Shown here piece after piece: positions 16,667 through 25,491 of a stretch of DNA of 64,000 nucleotides. The notes beneath the pieces are model-generated. The model was not told the DNA's origin and searched no databases. It saw nothing but the letters and a program-made list of their open reading frames with translations. The DNA is from Thiemannella venezuelensis (GTDB lineage: Bacteria > Actinomycetota > Actinomycetes > Streptosporangiales > Streptosporangiaceae): positions 372,001 to 436,000 of the forward strand of contig NZ_JACHJJ010000003.1 in NCBI RefSeq assembly GCF_014203605.1, written 5' to 3'. Each line of letters opens with the position of its first letter. Position 1 is the stretch's first letter. The position numbers and the translations under genes were made by a program.

Positions 16667-16714
16667 GTGATCTCTTCAAGATTTTTTGCGCCCGGCTCGC
16701 CGGATCCGGACGCG

Positions 16715-16756
16715 CGTACGGCCCGCGCCCCGTGGAGCACGGGCGCGGGCCGTACG
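16715..16756. terminator. 16-bp hairpin terminator downstream of the secreted GH3 gene
   Basis: CGTACGGCCCGCGCCC (16715-16730) pairs perfectly with 16741-16756 around a 10-base loop. It lies 10 bp after the GH3 stop at 16767 and upstream of the hsp20 promoter. It should end the long glycan operon before it reads into hsp20. Confidence 0.85.
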
Positions 16757-16766
16757 GAGAACGGGC

Positions 16767-19700
16767 CTACCGGGTCAGGACGAGGTCCCTGATCCGCAGG
16801 CCGCCCCGGAAGACCAGGTAGAGGTCCTGCTTCCCGGAGGCCCCGGCGATCGGAGCGGCGGCCGTGCCCCACCGGTAGAGCCCACCGGTGGCCGGGACCT
16901 GGACCGTGCCCAGGAGCCTGCCGGTCGGGGAGCCCCGGCGGACTTCGACGGAGGAGGCGGCGGTCGCGGCGACGCCCAGCGTGATCCCGGTGGCGCCCCG
17001 GCCGAGGTCGGCGTCCTCGAAGGCGATCCACTCACCGGAGGCCGCCTCGACCGCGTCTCCGCTCGCCTTGGTCTCGTCGACCAGCTCCACCCCGGCGTAG
17101 TCGTCGAAGTCGGCGGCCCGGACCGTCCGGGTCAGGTCGCGGGCGGGGATGCGCTCGCCGTCCACCCGGATCGTCGTGCGCTGGCGGATCCGGTCGGAGG
17201 CGGAGCCGACGAGCACGTCGTGGGTGGACCCCTCGACCGCGAAGCGGTTGCGGGTCACGTCCCACAGCGCCAGGTCGGCGGTCTTCACCCGGAACGTCAC
17301 CGTCTTCGACTCGCCCGGGGCGAGGCTCACCCGCTCGAACCCGCGCAGCTGCTTGACCGGCTGCTCCACCCGCGAGGCGTGCTGGTGGGTGTAGAGCTGC
17401 ACGACCTCGTCCCCGGCGCGCGATCCTGTGTTGGTCACCTTCACGCTCACCCGGTGGCCGTCGCCGTCGCGCACCGCGCGGAGCCCCTGGTACCCGAACG
17501 TGGTGTAGCTCAGCCCGTGGCCGAAGGCGTAGAGCGGCTTCTCCTTCGAGTAGAGGTAGGTCGAGCCGGTCTTGATGATGTCGTAGTCGAGGATGTCCGG
17601 CAGCCCGGTCCCGGCGCGGGGCCAGGTCTGGGTGAGGCGGCCGGCCGGGTTGGCGGTGCCGTACAGGACGTCGGCGAGGGCGTGGCCGGTCTCGGCGCCC
17701 GCGTGGGTGGTCCACAGGATCGCCGGGACCTTCTCCGCCAGCCGGTCGATCGTCGCCGGGTAGCTGTTCTCCAGGACCACCACGGTGCGGGGGTTGGCCG
17801 CGTGCACGGCCTCGACCAGGGCCTGCTGCCCGGCGGCGAGGTTCAGGTCGGTGCGGTCGTGGGCCTCGCGGCCGTTGATGAACGGCATGCTGCCGACCAC
17901 GACGACCGCCGCGTCGGCGCTCTTCGCGGCCGCGACGGCCTCGTCGATCCCGCTGCGCACGGTCTCCTTCGTGAACGGGGTGGCGTTCTCGGCCGTGGTG
18001 AGCGAGAGCGTGCCGTCGGCGGCGGCCTTCACGTAGACGTTCGGCCCGAACCAGGGCTCGGCGGTCTCGTAGCCGGCGTAGCGCAGCAGCGTGGAGCCGT
18101 CGGCCCGGGTCTCCAGCGTGAACTGCTCCTGCACGAACCAGCCGGTGGGCTGGTTCTGGGTGTTGGCGAGGGTGGACCAGTTGGCGCGGCTGACGTACTT
18201 GCCGTTGGCGACGCTGCGCAGGGTCACGACGCCCTCGCCCCAGTCGAAGACGTCGAACTGCTCGGTCTCGCCCGCCGCGGCCGCCGAGAGCCTCAGGTCG
18301 CCGCCCGCGCCGGTCGGGGCGGTGAGGTACTTTCCGCCGGCCTTGAGCGCGATCCGGTCGACGCCCTCGGTGTCGACCGTGCCCGCGGCCCGCTCCCTGA
18401 TCCCGTCGAGCGGGGTGACCTGGTACGGCAGCGCGCCGGAGTACCAGTCGGTGTAGAGGGTCCTGGCGAGCGGGCCGACGACCGCGACCTTCGCGGAGGG
18501 GTCGAGCGGGAGCGTCCCCCGGGACTTCCCGGAGCCCCTCCCGGGGTCCTCCCCGCCGGAGTCCTCGAGCAGGCCGGAGTTCTTGAGCAGGACCGTCGCC
18601 TCGGTGGCGGCCCGACGGTTCAGCGCGCGGTGCGCGGGGCTGTCCACCACGGCCTTGGTGATCTTCCCGTACGGCCCGCCGTCCGGGTCGAACTCGCCCA
18701 GCCGGAACCGCACGCCGAGGATGTTGCGCACCGCCCGGTCGATGTCGGCCTCGGTGAGCAGGCCCTGCTCCAGCGCCGCGTTGACCGAGGCGACGGTCGG
18801 GGCACCGTTGGTGTTGTCCACGGTGAAGCTGTCCACCCCGGCCTTGACCATCGCGGCGGCGGCCTCGGGCTGGGTGGCGAAGTAGCGCTGCGAGCCGGTG
18901 AGGTTGTTCGGGCCGCCGGCGTCGGAGACGTTGAACAGGGCGCGGTCCGTCCACCTCCGCACGCTCGCGTTGAGGTCGGTGACCGTGGCGGGGCGGCCGT
19001 TGACCAGGTTGTAGGAGGTCATCACTCCGGTGGCGGCGTCGGCCGAGATCGCGGCCCGGAACGCCGGGAGCTCGTACTCCTGCATGACCCTCGGGCGCAG
19101 GCTGGAGTTGGCGGTGTCCCGGCGGATCTCGTTGTTGTTGGCCATGAAGTGCTTGAGCACCGGGGCGGCCTTGAGGTGGTCGGGGTCGTCGCCCTGGACG
19201 CCCCTGCCGTACGCGGTGGAGATGGCCCCGGTGAGCAGCGGGTCCTCGGAGTAGCCCTCCTCGTTGCGGCCCCAGCGCGGGTCGCGCAGCAGGTTGACCA
19301 CGGGCGCCCAGAGCTGCAGGCCCCACACACGCGGGTTCTCGGCGTGGTGGCCGCGGGCCTCGTCGCCGACGGCGGAGCCGACCCGCCTGACGAGGTCCGG
19401 GTTCCAGGTACTGGCCAGGCCGACGGCCTGCGGGAAGACCGTACCCCTGGCGGTGACGACGTTGCCGCCGTCGTCGACGTCGGTGGACCAGGCGACGCCG
19501 TGCAGGGCCTCGGTTCCGGTCTTGAACAGGCCGATGCCGAGCCGGTCCACGGCGGGCTGGTACTGGTGGAGCCAGGAGACCTTCTCCGCCAGGGTCAGCC
19601 GGCCGAGCAGGTCGTCGATCCGCTGCTGGAGCGGGAGCGCGGGGTCGCGGAAGGGGTACTCGGCGCCCGCCTGCGCCGGGGCCGCGCCCAGCCCGAGGGC

Positions 19701-19853
19701 CAGGGCGAGTACGGCCGCCGCCGCCGCGGGCCTGCGGAGGGCTCTCCACGAGGAGGCGCGGGACGGCCTGCGCGAAAACGCGGGTGGGGACATCAGGGGA
19801 GAAGTGCGGGGGGACGTGCGGGGGGACGTGCGGGGGGACGTGCGGGGGGACAC
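16767..19853 (-). CDS. Secreted GH3 beta-glucosidase/beta-xylosidase with fascin-like insert and CBM6-like domain
   Basis: Counting from the GTG at 19853 (behind GGAGGCGCA) the protein has 1028 residues. It opens with four Ser-Pro-Arg-Thr repeats, then a basic stretch and a signal peptide ending in AQA near residue 62. An ATG at 19793 would remove the repeats. The GH3 catalytic domain shows NEEGYSEDP and the nucleophile Asp311 in NVSDAGGPNN. The GH3 C domain is split by a fascin-like trefoil (FDVFDWGEGVVTLRS). Fn3-like and CBM6-like domains follow. It is the extracellular paralogue of the protein at 1-2809 and closes the operon GH95-GH31-ABC-GH3. A TCGAAGCGCTTCGA palindrome lies 20 bp upstream. 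Confidence 0.88.
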   Translation of the reverse strand: MSPRTSPRTSPRTSPRTSPLMSPPAFSRRPSRASSWRALRRPAAAAAVLALALGLGAAPAQAGAEYPFRDPALPLQQRIDDLLGRLTLAEKVSWLHQYQPAVDRLGIGLFKTGTEALHGVAWSTDVDDGGNVVTARGTVFPQAVGLASTWNPDLVRRVGSAVGDEARGHHAENPRVWGLQLWAPVVNLLRDPRWGRNEEGYSEDPLLTGAISTAYGRGVQGDDPDHLKAAPVLKHFMANNNEIRRDTANSSLRPRVMQEYELPAFRAAISADAATGVMTSYNLVNGRPATVTDLNASVRRWTDRALFNVSDAGGPNNLTGSQRYFATQPEAAAAMVKAGVDSFTVDNTNGAPTVASVNAALEQGLLTEADIDRAVRNILGVRFRLGEFDPDGGPYGKITKAVVDSPAHRALNRRAATEATVLLKNSGLLEDSGGEDPGRGSGKSRGTLPLDPSAKVAVVGPLARTLYTDWYSGALPYQVTPLDGIRERAAGTVDTEGVDRIALKAGGKYLTAPTGAGGDLRLSAAAAGETEQFDVFDWGEGVVTLRSVANGKYVSRANWSTLANTQNQPTGWFVQEQFTLETRADGSTLLRYAGYETAEPWFGPNVYVKAAADGTLSLTTAENATPFTKETVRSGIDEAVAAAKSADAAVVVVGSMPFINGREAHDRTDLNLAAGQQALVEAVHAANPRTVVVLENSYPATIDRLAEKVPAILWTTHAGAETGHALADVLYGTANPAGRLTQTWPRAGTGLPDILDYDIIKTGSTYLYSKEKPLYAFGHGLSYTTFGYQGLRAVRDGDGHRVSVKVTNTGSRAGDEVVQLYTHQHASRVEQPVKQLRGFERVSLAPGESKTVTFRVKTADLALWDVTRNRFAVEGSTHDVLVGSASDRIRQRTTIRVDGERIPARDLTRTVRAADFDDYAGVELVDETKASGDAVEAASGEWIAFEDADLGRGATGITLGVAATAASSVEVRRGSPTGRLLGTVQVPATGGLYRWGTAAAPIAGASGKQDLYLVFRGGLRIRDLVLTR
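19804..19851. repeat. Four exact 12-bp tandem repeats at the GH3 start
   Basis: The unit GTGCGGGGGGAC is repeated four times without change. On the coding (minus) strand it encodes Ser-Pro-Arg-Thr four times if translation begins at the GTG at 19853. If it begins at the ATG at 19793 the repeats lie in the leader. Confidence 0.9.
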
Positions 19854-19872
19854 TGCGCCTCCAGGTCGGGGG

Positions 19873-19886
19873 TCGAAGCGCTTCGA
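19873..19886. promoter_or_regulatory. Palindromic LacI/GalR-type operator, copy 3
   Basis: TCGAAGCGCTTCGA is identical to the copies at 2835-2846 (extended there by one base pair or more) and 2875-2888. It lies in the 89-bp gap between the MalG-like permease stop and the GH3 start, so the GH3 gene probably has its own regulated promoter inside the operon. Confidence 0.7.
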
Positions 19887-19942
19887 TTCGCTACCGGGAC
19901 CGGCGGCCTCTCCCCCGATGGACAGGCCGCCGGTCCCGGGGC

Positions 19943-20758
19943 CTACTTGATCGCTCCCACGGTCACGCCGCGGGTGAGGGTGCGCTGGAAGATCAGGAAG
20001 AAGACGACGGCCGGGAGCACGCCGAGCAGCGCCGAGGCGCTCGACATGGTCGCGTCCATCATCTTGTCGCCCTGCAGCACGCCCAGCGCGACGGGGACGG
20101 TCTGGTTCTCGTTGGAGACGAGGAAGACCAGCGGGAGGAAGAACTCGTTCCAGGTCCAGATGAAGAAGAAGATCAGCAGCACGGAGAGGGTCGGACGGCT
20201 GACCGGGACCACGATCCGCCAGAGCGCCCGCCACTTCCCGGCCCCGTCGATCGCGGCGGCCTCCAGGATCTCGTGCGGGAAGCGGCCGAGCACCGAGGAG
20301 AGCAGGTAGGTCCCGAACGCGCTCTGGATCACCGTGAAGATGATGATGACTCCGAGCCGGGTGTCGTAGAGGCCCGCCTGCTTGCCCAGGTAGTACAGCG
20401 GGTAGACCAGCGCCTCCTGCGGCAGCGTGTTGGCCACCAGGAAGACGACCATGATCCAGACACGTCCCCGCACCCGGCCGATGCCCAGCGCGTAGGCGTT
20501 GAGCACCGAGAGCACCACCGCGAGCACCGCCACCGAGCCGCTGATCAGCAGGCTGTTCCAGAGCTTCCCGCCGAAGTCGACCCGGTTCCAGAACTCGGCG
20601 ATCCCGTCGAGGTAGAGGCCGTCGGGCAGGCTCAGCGGCCCGTTGGCGGCGTAGTCCTCCGGGGACCGCACCGCGTTGAGGGCGACGATGGCGAACGGCA
20701 CCAGCATCACGACGGCCAGTACGGCCAGCGAGACCAGGACCGAGTATTTCCGGATCAT
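19943..20758 (-). CDS. ABC sugar permease, MalG type (CUT1)
   Basis: This 271-residue permease has six predicted membrane helices, the first being LVSLAVLAVVMLVPFAIVAL. The EAA loop is LEAAAIDGAGKWRALW and the end is RGVTVGAIK, typical of the CUT1 MalG branch. It starts at an ATG at 20758, 31 bp after the MalF-type gene, and completes the second importer of the locus. No ATPase gene follows; a shared MsiK-like ATPase elsewhere is expected. Confidence 0.92.
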   Translation of the reverse strand: MIRKYSVLVSLAVLAVVMLVPFAIVALNAVRSPEDYAANGPLSLPDGLYLDGIAEFWNRVDFGGKLWNSLLISGSVAVLAVVLSVLNAYALGIGRVRGRVWIMVVFLVANTLPQEALVYPLYYLGKQAGLYDTRLGVIIIFTVIQSAFGTYLLSSVLGRFPHEILEAAAIDGAGKWRALWRIVVPVSRPTLSVLLIFFFIWTWNEFFLPLVFLVSNENQTVPVALGVLQGDKMMDATMSSASALLGVLPAVVFFLIFQRTLTRGVTVGAIK

Positions 20759-20789
20759 CGAACGCTCCTCGGGAGCAGCGGGCAGGGGG

Positions 20790-21734
20790 TCATGAGTCCC
20801 GCTCCTCGTTGTCCTGCACCCGCAGGAAGAACACCGTGACCACGATGATCACGAGGGTGAGCACGGTGGCGATCGCGGCGCCGTACCCGACGTTGGCCTT
20901 CTCGAAGAAGTTCTGGTAGCTGAAGTACGACGGCACGAGCGTGGCCCCGCCGGGGCCGCCCCGGGTGAGCACGAAGATCGGGCCGAAGACCTTGAGCGCG
21001 GCGATCGTGCAGGTCAGCAGGACGACGTAGATCTCCGGTCTGATCTGCGGGATCGTGATGTGCGCGAAGCGCCGCCACCACGAGGCCCCGTCCATCTCCG
21101 CGGCCTCGTACAGCGCGGGGTCCACCCGCTGCAGGCCCGCCATGAAGATGACGACCGGATAGCCGATCTGGAACCACACCATGATCAGCATCACGCTGGG
21201 CAGCGCCCAGTCCGGGTCGCCGAGCCAGCTCCGCGGTTCCATGCCGAACAGCCCGAGGAAGGCGTTGAGCGCGCCGAACCGGGGGTGCATGATCCACCCC
21301 CAGACGATCCCGGCGATGGCGACCGGGAGCACCTGCGGCAGGTAGTAGGCGGCCCGCAGCACGCTCGCCGTACGGGGGCCGAACTTCTTGCCCACGTAGT
21401 CGAAGAGCGTCGCCGCCAGGACCAGCCCGACGACCGTGGGCACGATCGCCATCGCCACGATCAGTGCGACGTTGTTGCGGAACGACGACCAGAACCGCTC
21501 GTCGGCCAGCAGCCGCGTGTAGTTGTCGAGCCCGAGCCACCTCGGGTCGCCGATCCCCTGCCACCGGGTGAAGGAGATCCCGATGTTCATCAGGAGCGGT
21601 ACCACGATCACCGCGGTGAACAGCACTGCGCTGGGCAGCAGGAACACCCGGTAGCCACCGCTGCGCCGGCGCCGGGGGCGCGGCTCCGGCTCGCGGGCCG
21701 CCTTCGGCCGCGCGGCCGGAGCGTGCACTGCCAT
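20790..21734 (-). CDS. ABC sugar permease, MalF type (CUT1)
   Basis: This 314-residue permease begins with an arginine- and proline-rich cytoplasmic tail (about 28 residues) followed by FLLPSAVLFTAVIVVPLLMN and five more membrane segments. The ATPase-contact loop is YEAAEMDGASWWRRF. The phrase NIGISFTRW is typical of MalF-like subunits. It starts 16 bp after the binding-protein gene, so expression is coupled. It forms the channel with the protein at 19943. Confidence 0.92.
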   Translation of the reverse strand: MAVHAPAARPKAAREPEPRPRRRRSGGYRVFLLPSAVLFTAVIVVPLLMNIGISFTRWQGIGDPRWLGLDNYTRLLADERFWSSFRNNVALIVAMAIVPTVVGLVLAATLFDYVGKKFGPRTASVLRAAYYLPQVLPVAIAGIVWGWIMHPRFGALNAFLGLFGMEPRSWLGDPDWALPSVMLIMVWFQIGYPVVIFMAGLQRVDPALYEAAEMDGASWWRRFAHITIPQIRPEIYVVLLTCTIAALKVFGPIFVLTRGGPGGATLVPSYFSYQNFFEKANVGYGAAIATVLTLVIIVVTVFFLRVQDNEERDS

Positions 21735-21750
21735 CTGTCCTCTTCCGGGG

Positions 21751-23067
21751 TCAGTTGCCGATGTCGGCGAGGTTCTCCTCGTACGGCCCAGCGAGCTCGT
21801 CGAGCACCTCGGCGGGCGTCTTGCTGCCGTTGATCAGGTTCTGCACCCCGGCGACCAGCACGTCGTAGTAGCCCGGCGCGGGCCAGTCGGGATAGAACGC
21901 GAGCCCGTCGCTCCCCGAGAGCATGGTGAAGTTCTCGATCAGTTCCTTGCTCTTGGGGTCGGTGATCGCGGCGGGGTCGGCCGCGACGGGGACGCCGCCG
22001 GAGTTGCCGAGCAGGTTCTGGATCTCCTTCTTCATCGTGATGTCGATGAAGTCGTAGGCCAGGTCCTTGTTCTCGGCGTTCTCCGGGACGACCCAGATGT
22101 TCCCGCTCGACCCGGCGCTCATGGTGTTGCCCGGCCAGAGGAACGAGCCCCACTCGAAGTCCTTGATCTCGCCGGCGAACCGCCCGTACCACCACGAGCC
22201 GGTGACCACGATCGGGTACTTGCCGCCCATGAACGACACGCCCATGTCCTCGGCCTTGATGGCGGCCGAGTCCTTGGCGATGTAGCCCTTCTTCACCCAG
22301 TCGGCCATCGTCTCGGCCGCGTAGGTGAACTCCGGCCCGTGGAAGTCGACCTTGCCCTTGTAGAGCTGGAAGTTGTCGACCCACGGCCGCTGCGCCTTGG
22401 AGAGGGCGAGCTGGTAGAAGATCTGCTGCGCCGGGTACTCGGCACCGCCGACCGCCAGCGGGGTGACGTCCGCCTTGACGAAGGCGTCCATGGCCGCGGT
22501 GAACTCGTCGAAGGTCTTCGGCACCTCGACCTTGTGCTTGGCGAACAGGTCCTTGTTGTAGTAGACCATCACGTACTCGGCGTAGTTCGGCACGCCGTAC
22601 CAGTTGCCCGCGCCCATGACGCCGCGCTCGTCGTACTTCGCGGTGGTCTGCAGGGACGGGCTGAGCAGCTTGTCCCAGCCCCGCTTGGCGGCCTCGGAGG
22701 TCAGGTCGGTCAGCAGCCCCTGCTTGGACAGCAGCCCGGCCGTGGCGTTGCCCTTGTTGTACTCCATGACGTCCGGGGCCTCGTCTGAGTTGAGGATCAT
22801 GCCCGCCGACTGGCGGATCTGCTCGAACGCCTTCTCCTCGAACTGGACCTTCACCCCGGGGTGCGAGGCCTCGAACTGCTTGATCGCCTCGGCCCAGGCC
22901 TTGCCCATCGCGCCGTCGGCGCTCTCGTAGTGCCAGAGCTTCAGCACGCGGGGGCCGTCGGAGGCGGCGGCCTTGCCCGCCTCCGGCTCGGCGCTCCCGC
23001 AGGCGGCCGGCGCCGTGAGCATCGCCGCCGCGGCCAGCGCGGCGATGCCGGTTCTCACCTTGGACAT
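21751..23067 (-). CDS. Sugar-binding lipoprotein, family 1 (MalE-like)
   Basis: The 438-residue extracellular binding protein has a signal peptide and lipobox APAAC. It begins mature sequence with a Gly/Ala/Glu linker, then VLKLWHYESADG, the typical first strand of CUT1 binding proteins. GNWYGVPNYAEYVMVYYNKDLF is the usual hinge-region motif. The ATG at 23067 follows GGAAGAG. It is the third gene of the operon after GH95 and GH31, so its ligand is most likely an oligosaccharide carrying alpha-xylosyl or alpha-fucosyl/galactosyl groups. It is unrelated in size class to the Tat lipoprotein at 4442, so the locus has two separate import systems. Confidence 0.92.
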   Translation of the reverse strand: MSKVRTGIAALAAAAMLTAPAACGSAEPEAGKAAASDGPRVLKLWHYESADGAMGKAWAEAIKQFEASHPGVKVQFEEKAFEQIRQSAGMILNSDEAPDVMEYNKGNATAGLLSKQGLLTDLTSEAAKRGWDKLLSPSLQTTAKYDERGVMGAGNWYGVPNYAEYVMVYYNKDLFAKHKVEVPKTFDEFTAAMDAFVKADVTPLAVGGAEYPAQQIFYQLALSKAQRPWVDNFQLYKGKVDFHGPEFTYAAETMADWVKKGYIAKDSAAIKAEDMGVSFMGGKYPIVVTGSWWYGRFAGEIKDFEWGSFLWPGNTMSAGSSGNIWVVPENAENKDLAYDFIDITMKKEIQNLLGNSGGVPVAADPAAITDPKSKELIENFTMLSGSDGLAFYPDWPAPGYYDVLVAGVQNLINGSKTPAEVLDELAGPYEENLADIGN

Positions 23068-23142
23068 CGTTCTCTCTTCCTGTGGGGGGTTCCCCGAGAT
23101 CTCTGGTGGCGGGCGCCGCGCCCCGGTCCGCCCGCGGCCGGG

Positions 23143-25476
23143 CTACCGGCCGGCGGCCTGCTCGGCGCCCGCGATCCGCGCGGGACCGTCCACGCGGATC
23201 CCGTCGGCGGTCACGGTGACGGTGGTGTCGCCGTCGACGTCGGAGATCACCGCGGTCCCGGTCGCGGTGCCGTACCCGACGAGGGTGATCTCCCCGAACG
23301 GGCCGTCGCCGACCGCCTGGCCGGGCTCGGCGAGGACGGGGATCAGCGCGCCGTGCCGGACGAACAGCGGGATCTCGGCCAGCGGCGCCGAGACCGTGAT
23401 GTACCGCCCGCCCGCGTGCACCTCGCCGGTCCAGTGGTCCACCCAGTCCCCGGCCGGCAGGTAGACCCGCCGGGTCCCGTCCGGGGAGGTCATCGGGGCC
23501 ACCAGCAGGTCGCGGCCGAGCAGGTACTCCAGGTCGGCCTGCCAGGCGACCGGGTCGTCCGGGTGGTCCACGCACAGGGCCCGCATCATCGGCGCGCCGG
23601 TCCGCGCGGCCTCGACGGCGGCGGTGTAGAGGTACGGCATGAGCCGGTAGCGCAGTTTCAGCGCGGCCACGGCCTCGGCCTCCACCTCGGGGAACTCCCA
23701 CGGCTCCCGGCTGGTGGTGCCGTGCAGCCGCAGCAGCGGGGAGAAGGCGCCGAACTGGGTCCAGCGGACGTAGAGGTCGTCGGTGGGGCGGCCGGTGAAG
23801 CCGCCCGCGTCGTGGCTCCAGAACGGGATGCCGGACAGGCCGTGGGCCAGGCCGCCGCGCAGGGTGCTGCCCATCGCGGGGTAGCCGGTGTAGGTGTCGC
23901 CGCTCCACTGGGCCGAGTGCCGCTGCCCGCCGAGGAACGACGAGCGCGCCCAGACCATGCCGTGCCCGGTGGCCTCGCGGGTCACCTCGGAGACCACGTC
24001 GTTGAAGAGCAGCGTGTAGACGTTGTGCAGGTCGGTCCCGGTCATGCCGTTGGCCGCGACCGCGTCGTGCGGCACGCCCTCGGCGAAGTCGGTCTTGAAG
24101 ACCTGCACGCCCTGCTCCAGCAGCGGGCGGAGCAGCCCGCGGAACCACTCGACGGCGGCGGGGTTGGTGAAGTCGACGATGCCGCAGGCCGGGTAGGAGC
24201 CGTGCCAGGAGTCGGCGACGTAGACCTCACCATCCTGCTTTTTCAGGAAATATCCGGCTTCGGCGGCGGCGGGGAAGGCCGGGCTCAGGTGGGAGACGTA
24301 CGGGTTCATCCAGAGGCAGACCTTGAAGCCCATCTCCTTCAGCTCCGCCAGCATCCCGGCGGGGTCGGGGAAGCCGGCCTCGTCCCAGCGCAGGTCGGAC
24401 CAGTGGCCGTCGGTCTGCCAGTAGGTGTCCAGGTGGAGCACGTCGCACGGGATGCCGCGCTCGCGGATGGTCCGGGCCCGGTTCATCACCCGCTCCTGGG
24501 TGTCCACGAAGAACCCCGAGGAGATCCAGGTGCCGAACGCCCACTTCGGCGGGAGCGCCGGGCGGCAGGTCAGCCTGTCGAAGCGGTCGAGGATCTCCGG
24601 CGGGGTCGGCCCGGCGATCACGTAGTAGTCGATCAGGTCGTCCGGGACGACGATCTGCACGCAGCTGTGGGTGGACTGGCACACGTCGAACTCCACCGGC
24701 GCGCCGCTGTCGACCAGCACGCCGTACCCCCGGCTGGACAGGTAGAACGGCACGTTCTTGTAGGCGCGCTGGGACTCCGCGCCGAAGGCGTCGAAGTTCC
24801 ACATGACCGGCCGCTGGCCGCGCTTGTCGAGCGGGGTGAACGACTCGCCGAAGCCGGTGAACGCCTCGTCGGCGGGGGCTGCGAAGCTCTCGTGGTACCC
24901 GGCGACCCCGCCGCCGGCGAGCGAGCGGCCGAACGGGAGCGTGCGCAGCCGGCCGCTGATGTCGGTGTGGCCCGGGTCCTGCTCCAGCAGGGTCCGCCCG
25001 GCGGCGTCGGTGAAGCGCAGGTGCCACGGGGAGAGGGTGATCTCCGCCCGGACCGCGCCCGCGTCGACCACGATCGTCCCGGGCGCCTCCGGCCCGCCGC
25101 CACCCGGGGCCCCGGCGGCGCCGCCCGCGCGGGCGGACACCTCGCCGCTCCCTCCGGCCGTGCCGAGGCCCTCCACCCGCGCCCCGGCGAACGTGCCCGG
25201 GGTGACCATGGAGATCGCCCGGGCCGACCGGGTCCGCGCGTCGGCGTCCTGGCCGAGCCGTACCCGGATCACTCCCTCTCCCGCCGCACCCACCTGGACC
25301 ACCAGGGTCTCCCCGGCCGAGGTCGAGGCCTTCAGGGTGACCCCGGCCTCGTCGGCCGCCACCGGCTCCGCCGCCGTCAGCGCCGACAGCCCGCCCTCGC
25401 CGTGCGAGCGCACGGGCAACTCCGGCGGGTCTGCGACGAAGTACTCGTGCGCGATCAGAGGGGGACGGTAGGGCAT
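23143..25476 (-). CDS. GH31 alpha-xylosidase (YicI type), intracellular
   Basis: The 777-residue enzyme removes alpha-1,6-xylose from the non-reducing end of xyloglucan oligosaccharides or isoprimeverose. The nucleophile is Asp463 in FKTDFAEGVP, matching FKTDFGE of Escherichia coli YicI. The acid/base is Asp527 in WSGDTYTGYPAMGSTLRGGL. The start region FFVDTQERVMNRARTIRERG and DVLHLDTYWQ also follows YicI, not the alpha-glucosidases of the family. There is no signal peptide. A Gly/Ala/Pro-rich low-complexity insert lies near residues 115-130. The ATG at 25476 follows CTGGAG. It is downstream of the GH95 gene by 15 bp but also has its own proposed ROK site (25512-25536) inside the end of that gene. 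Confidence 0.92.
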   Translation of the reverse strand: MPYRPPLIAHEYFVADPPELPVRSHGEGGLSALTAAEPVAADEAGVTLKASTSAGETLVVQVGAAGEGVIRVRLGQDADARTRSARAISMVTPGTFAGARVEGLGTAGGSGEVSARAGGAAGAPGGGGPEAPGTIVVDAGAVRAEITLSPWHLRFTDAAGRTLLEQDPGHTDISGRLRTLPFGRSLAGGGVAGYHESFAAPADEAFTGFGESFTPLDKRGQRPVMWNFDAFGAESQRAYKNVPFYLSSRGYGVLVDSGAPVEFDVCQSTHSCVQIVVPDDLIDYYVIAGPTPPEILDRFDRLTCRPALPPKWAFGTWISSGFFVDTQERVMNRARTIRERGIPCDVLHLDTYWQTDGHWSDLRWDEAGFPDPAGMLAELKEMGFKVCLWMNPYVSHLSPAFPAAAEAGYFLKKQDGEVYVADSWHGSYPACGIVDFTNPAAVEWFRGLLRPLLEQGVQVFKTDFAEGVPHDAVAANGMTGTDLHNVYTLLFNDVVSEVTREATGHGMVWARSSFLGGQRHSAQWSGDTYTGYPAMGSTLRGGLAHGLSGIPFWSHDAGGFTGRPTDDLYVRWTQFGAFSPLLRLHGTTSREPWEFPEVEAEAVAALKLRYRLMPYLYTAAVEAARTGAPMMRALCVDHPDDPVAWQADLEYLLGRDLLVAPMTSPDGTRRVYLPAGDWVDHWTGEVHAGGRYITVSAPLAEIPLFVRHGALIPVLAEPGQAVGDGPFGEITLVGYGTATGTAVISDVDGDTTVTVTADGIRVDGPARIAGAEQAAGR

Positions 25477-25491
25477 GGGTGCTCCAGCGCT

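Noticed and set aside
16661-16685. HAIR element (HspR box) upstream of hsp20
   Set aside because: The minus-strand CTTGAAGAGATCACTTG lacks the symmetry of CTTGAGT-N7-ACTCAAG. The perfect GAAAACCT repeat is a better candidate.
16686-20309. Plus-strand open frame of 1207 codons
   Set aside because: Antisense shadow of the secreted GH3 gene and the end of the permease gene; no recognisable domain.
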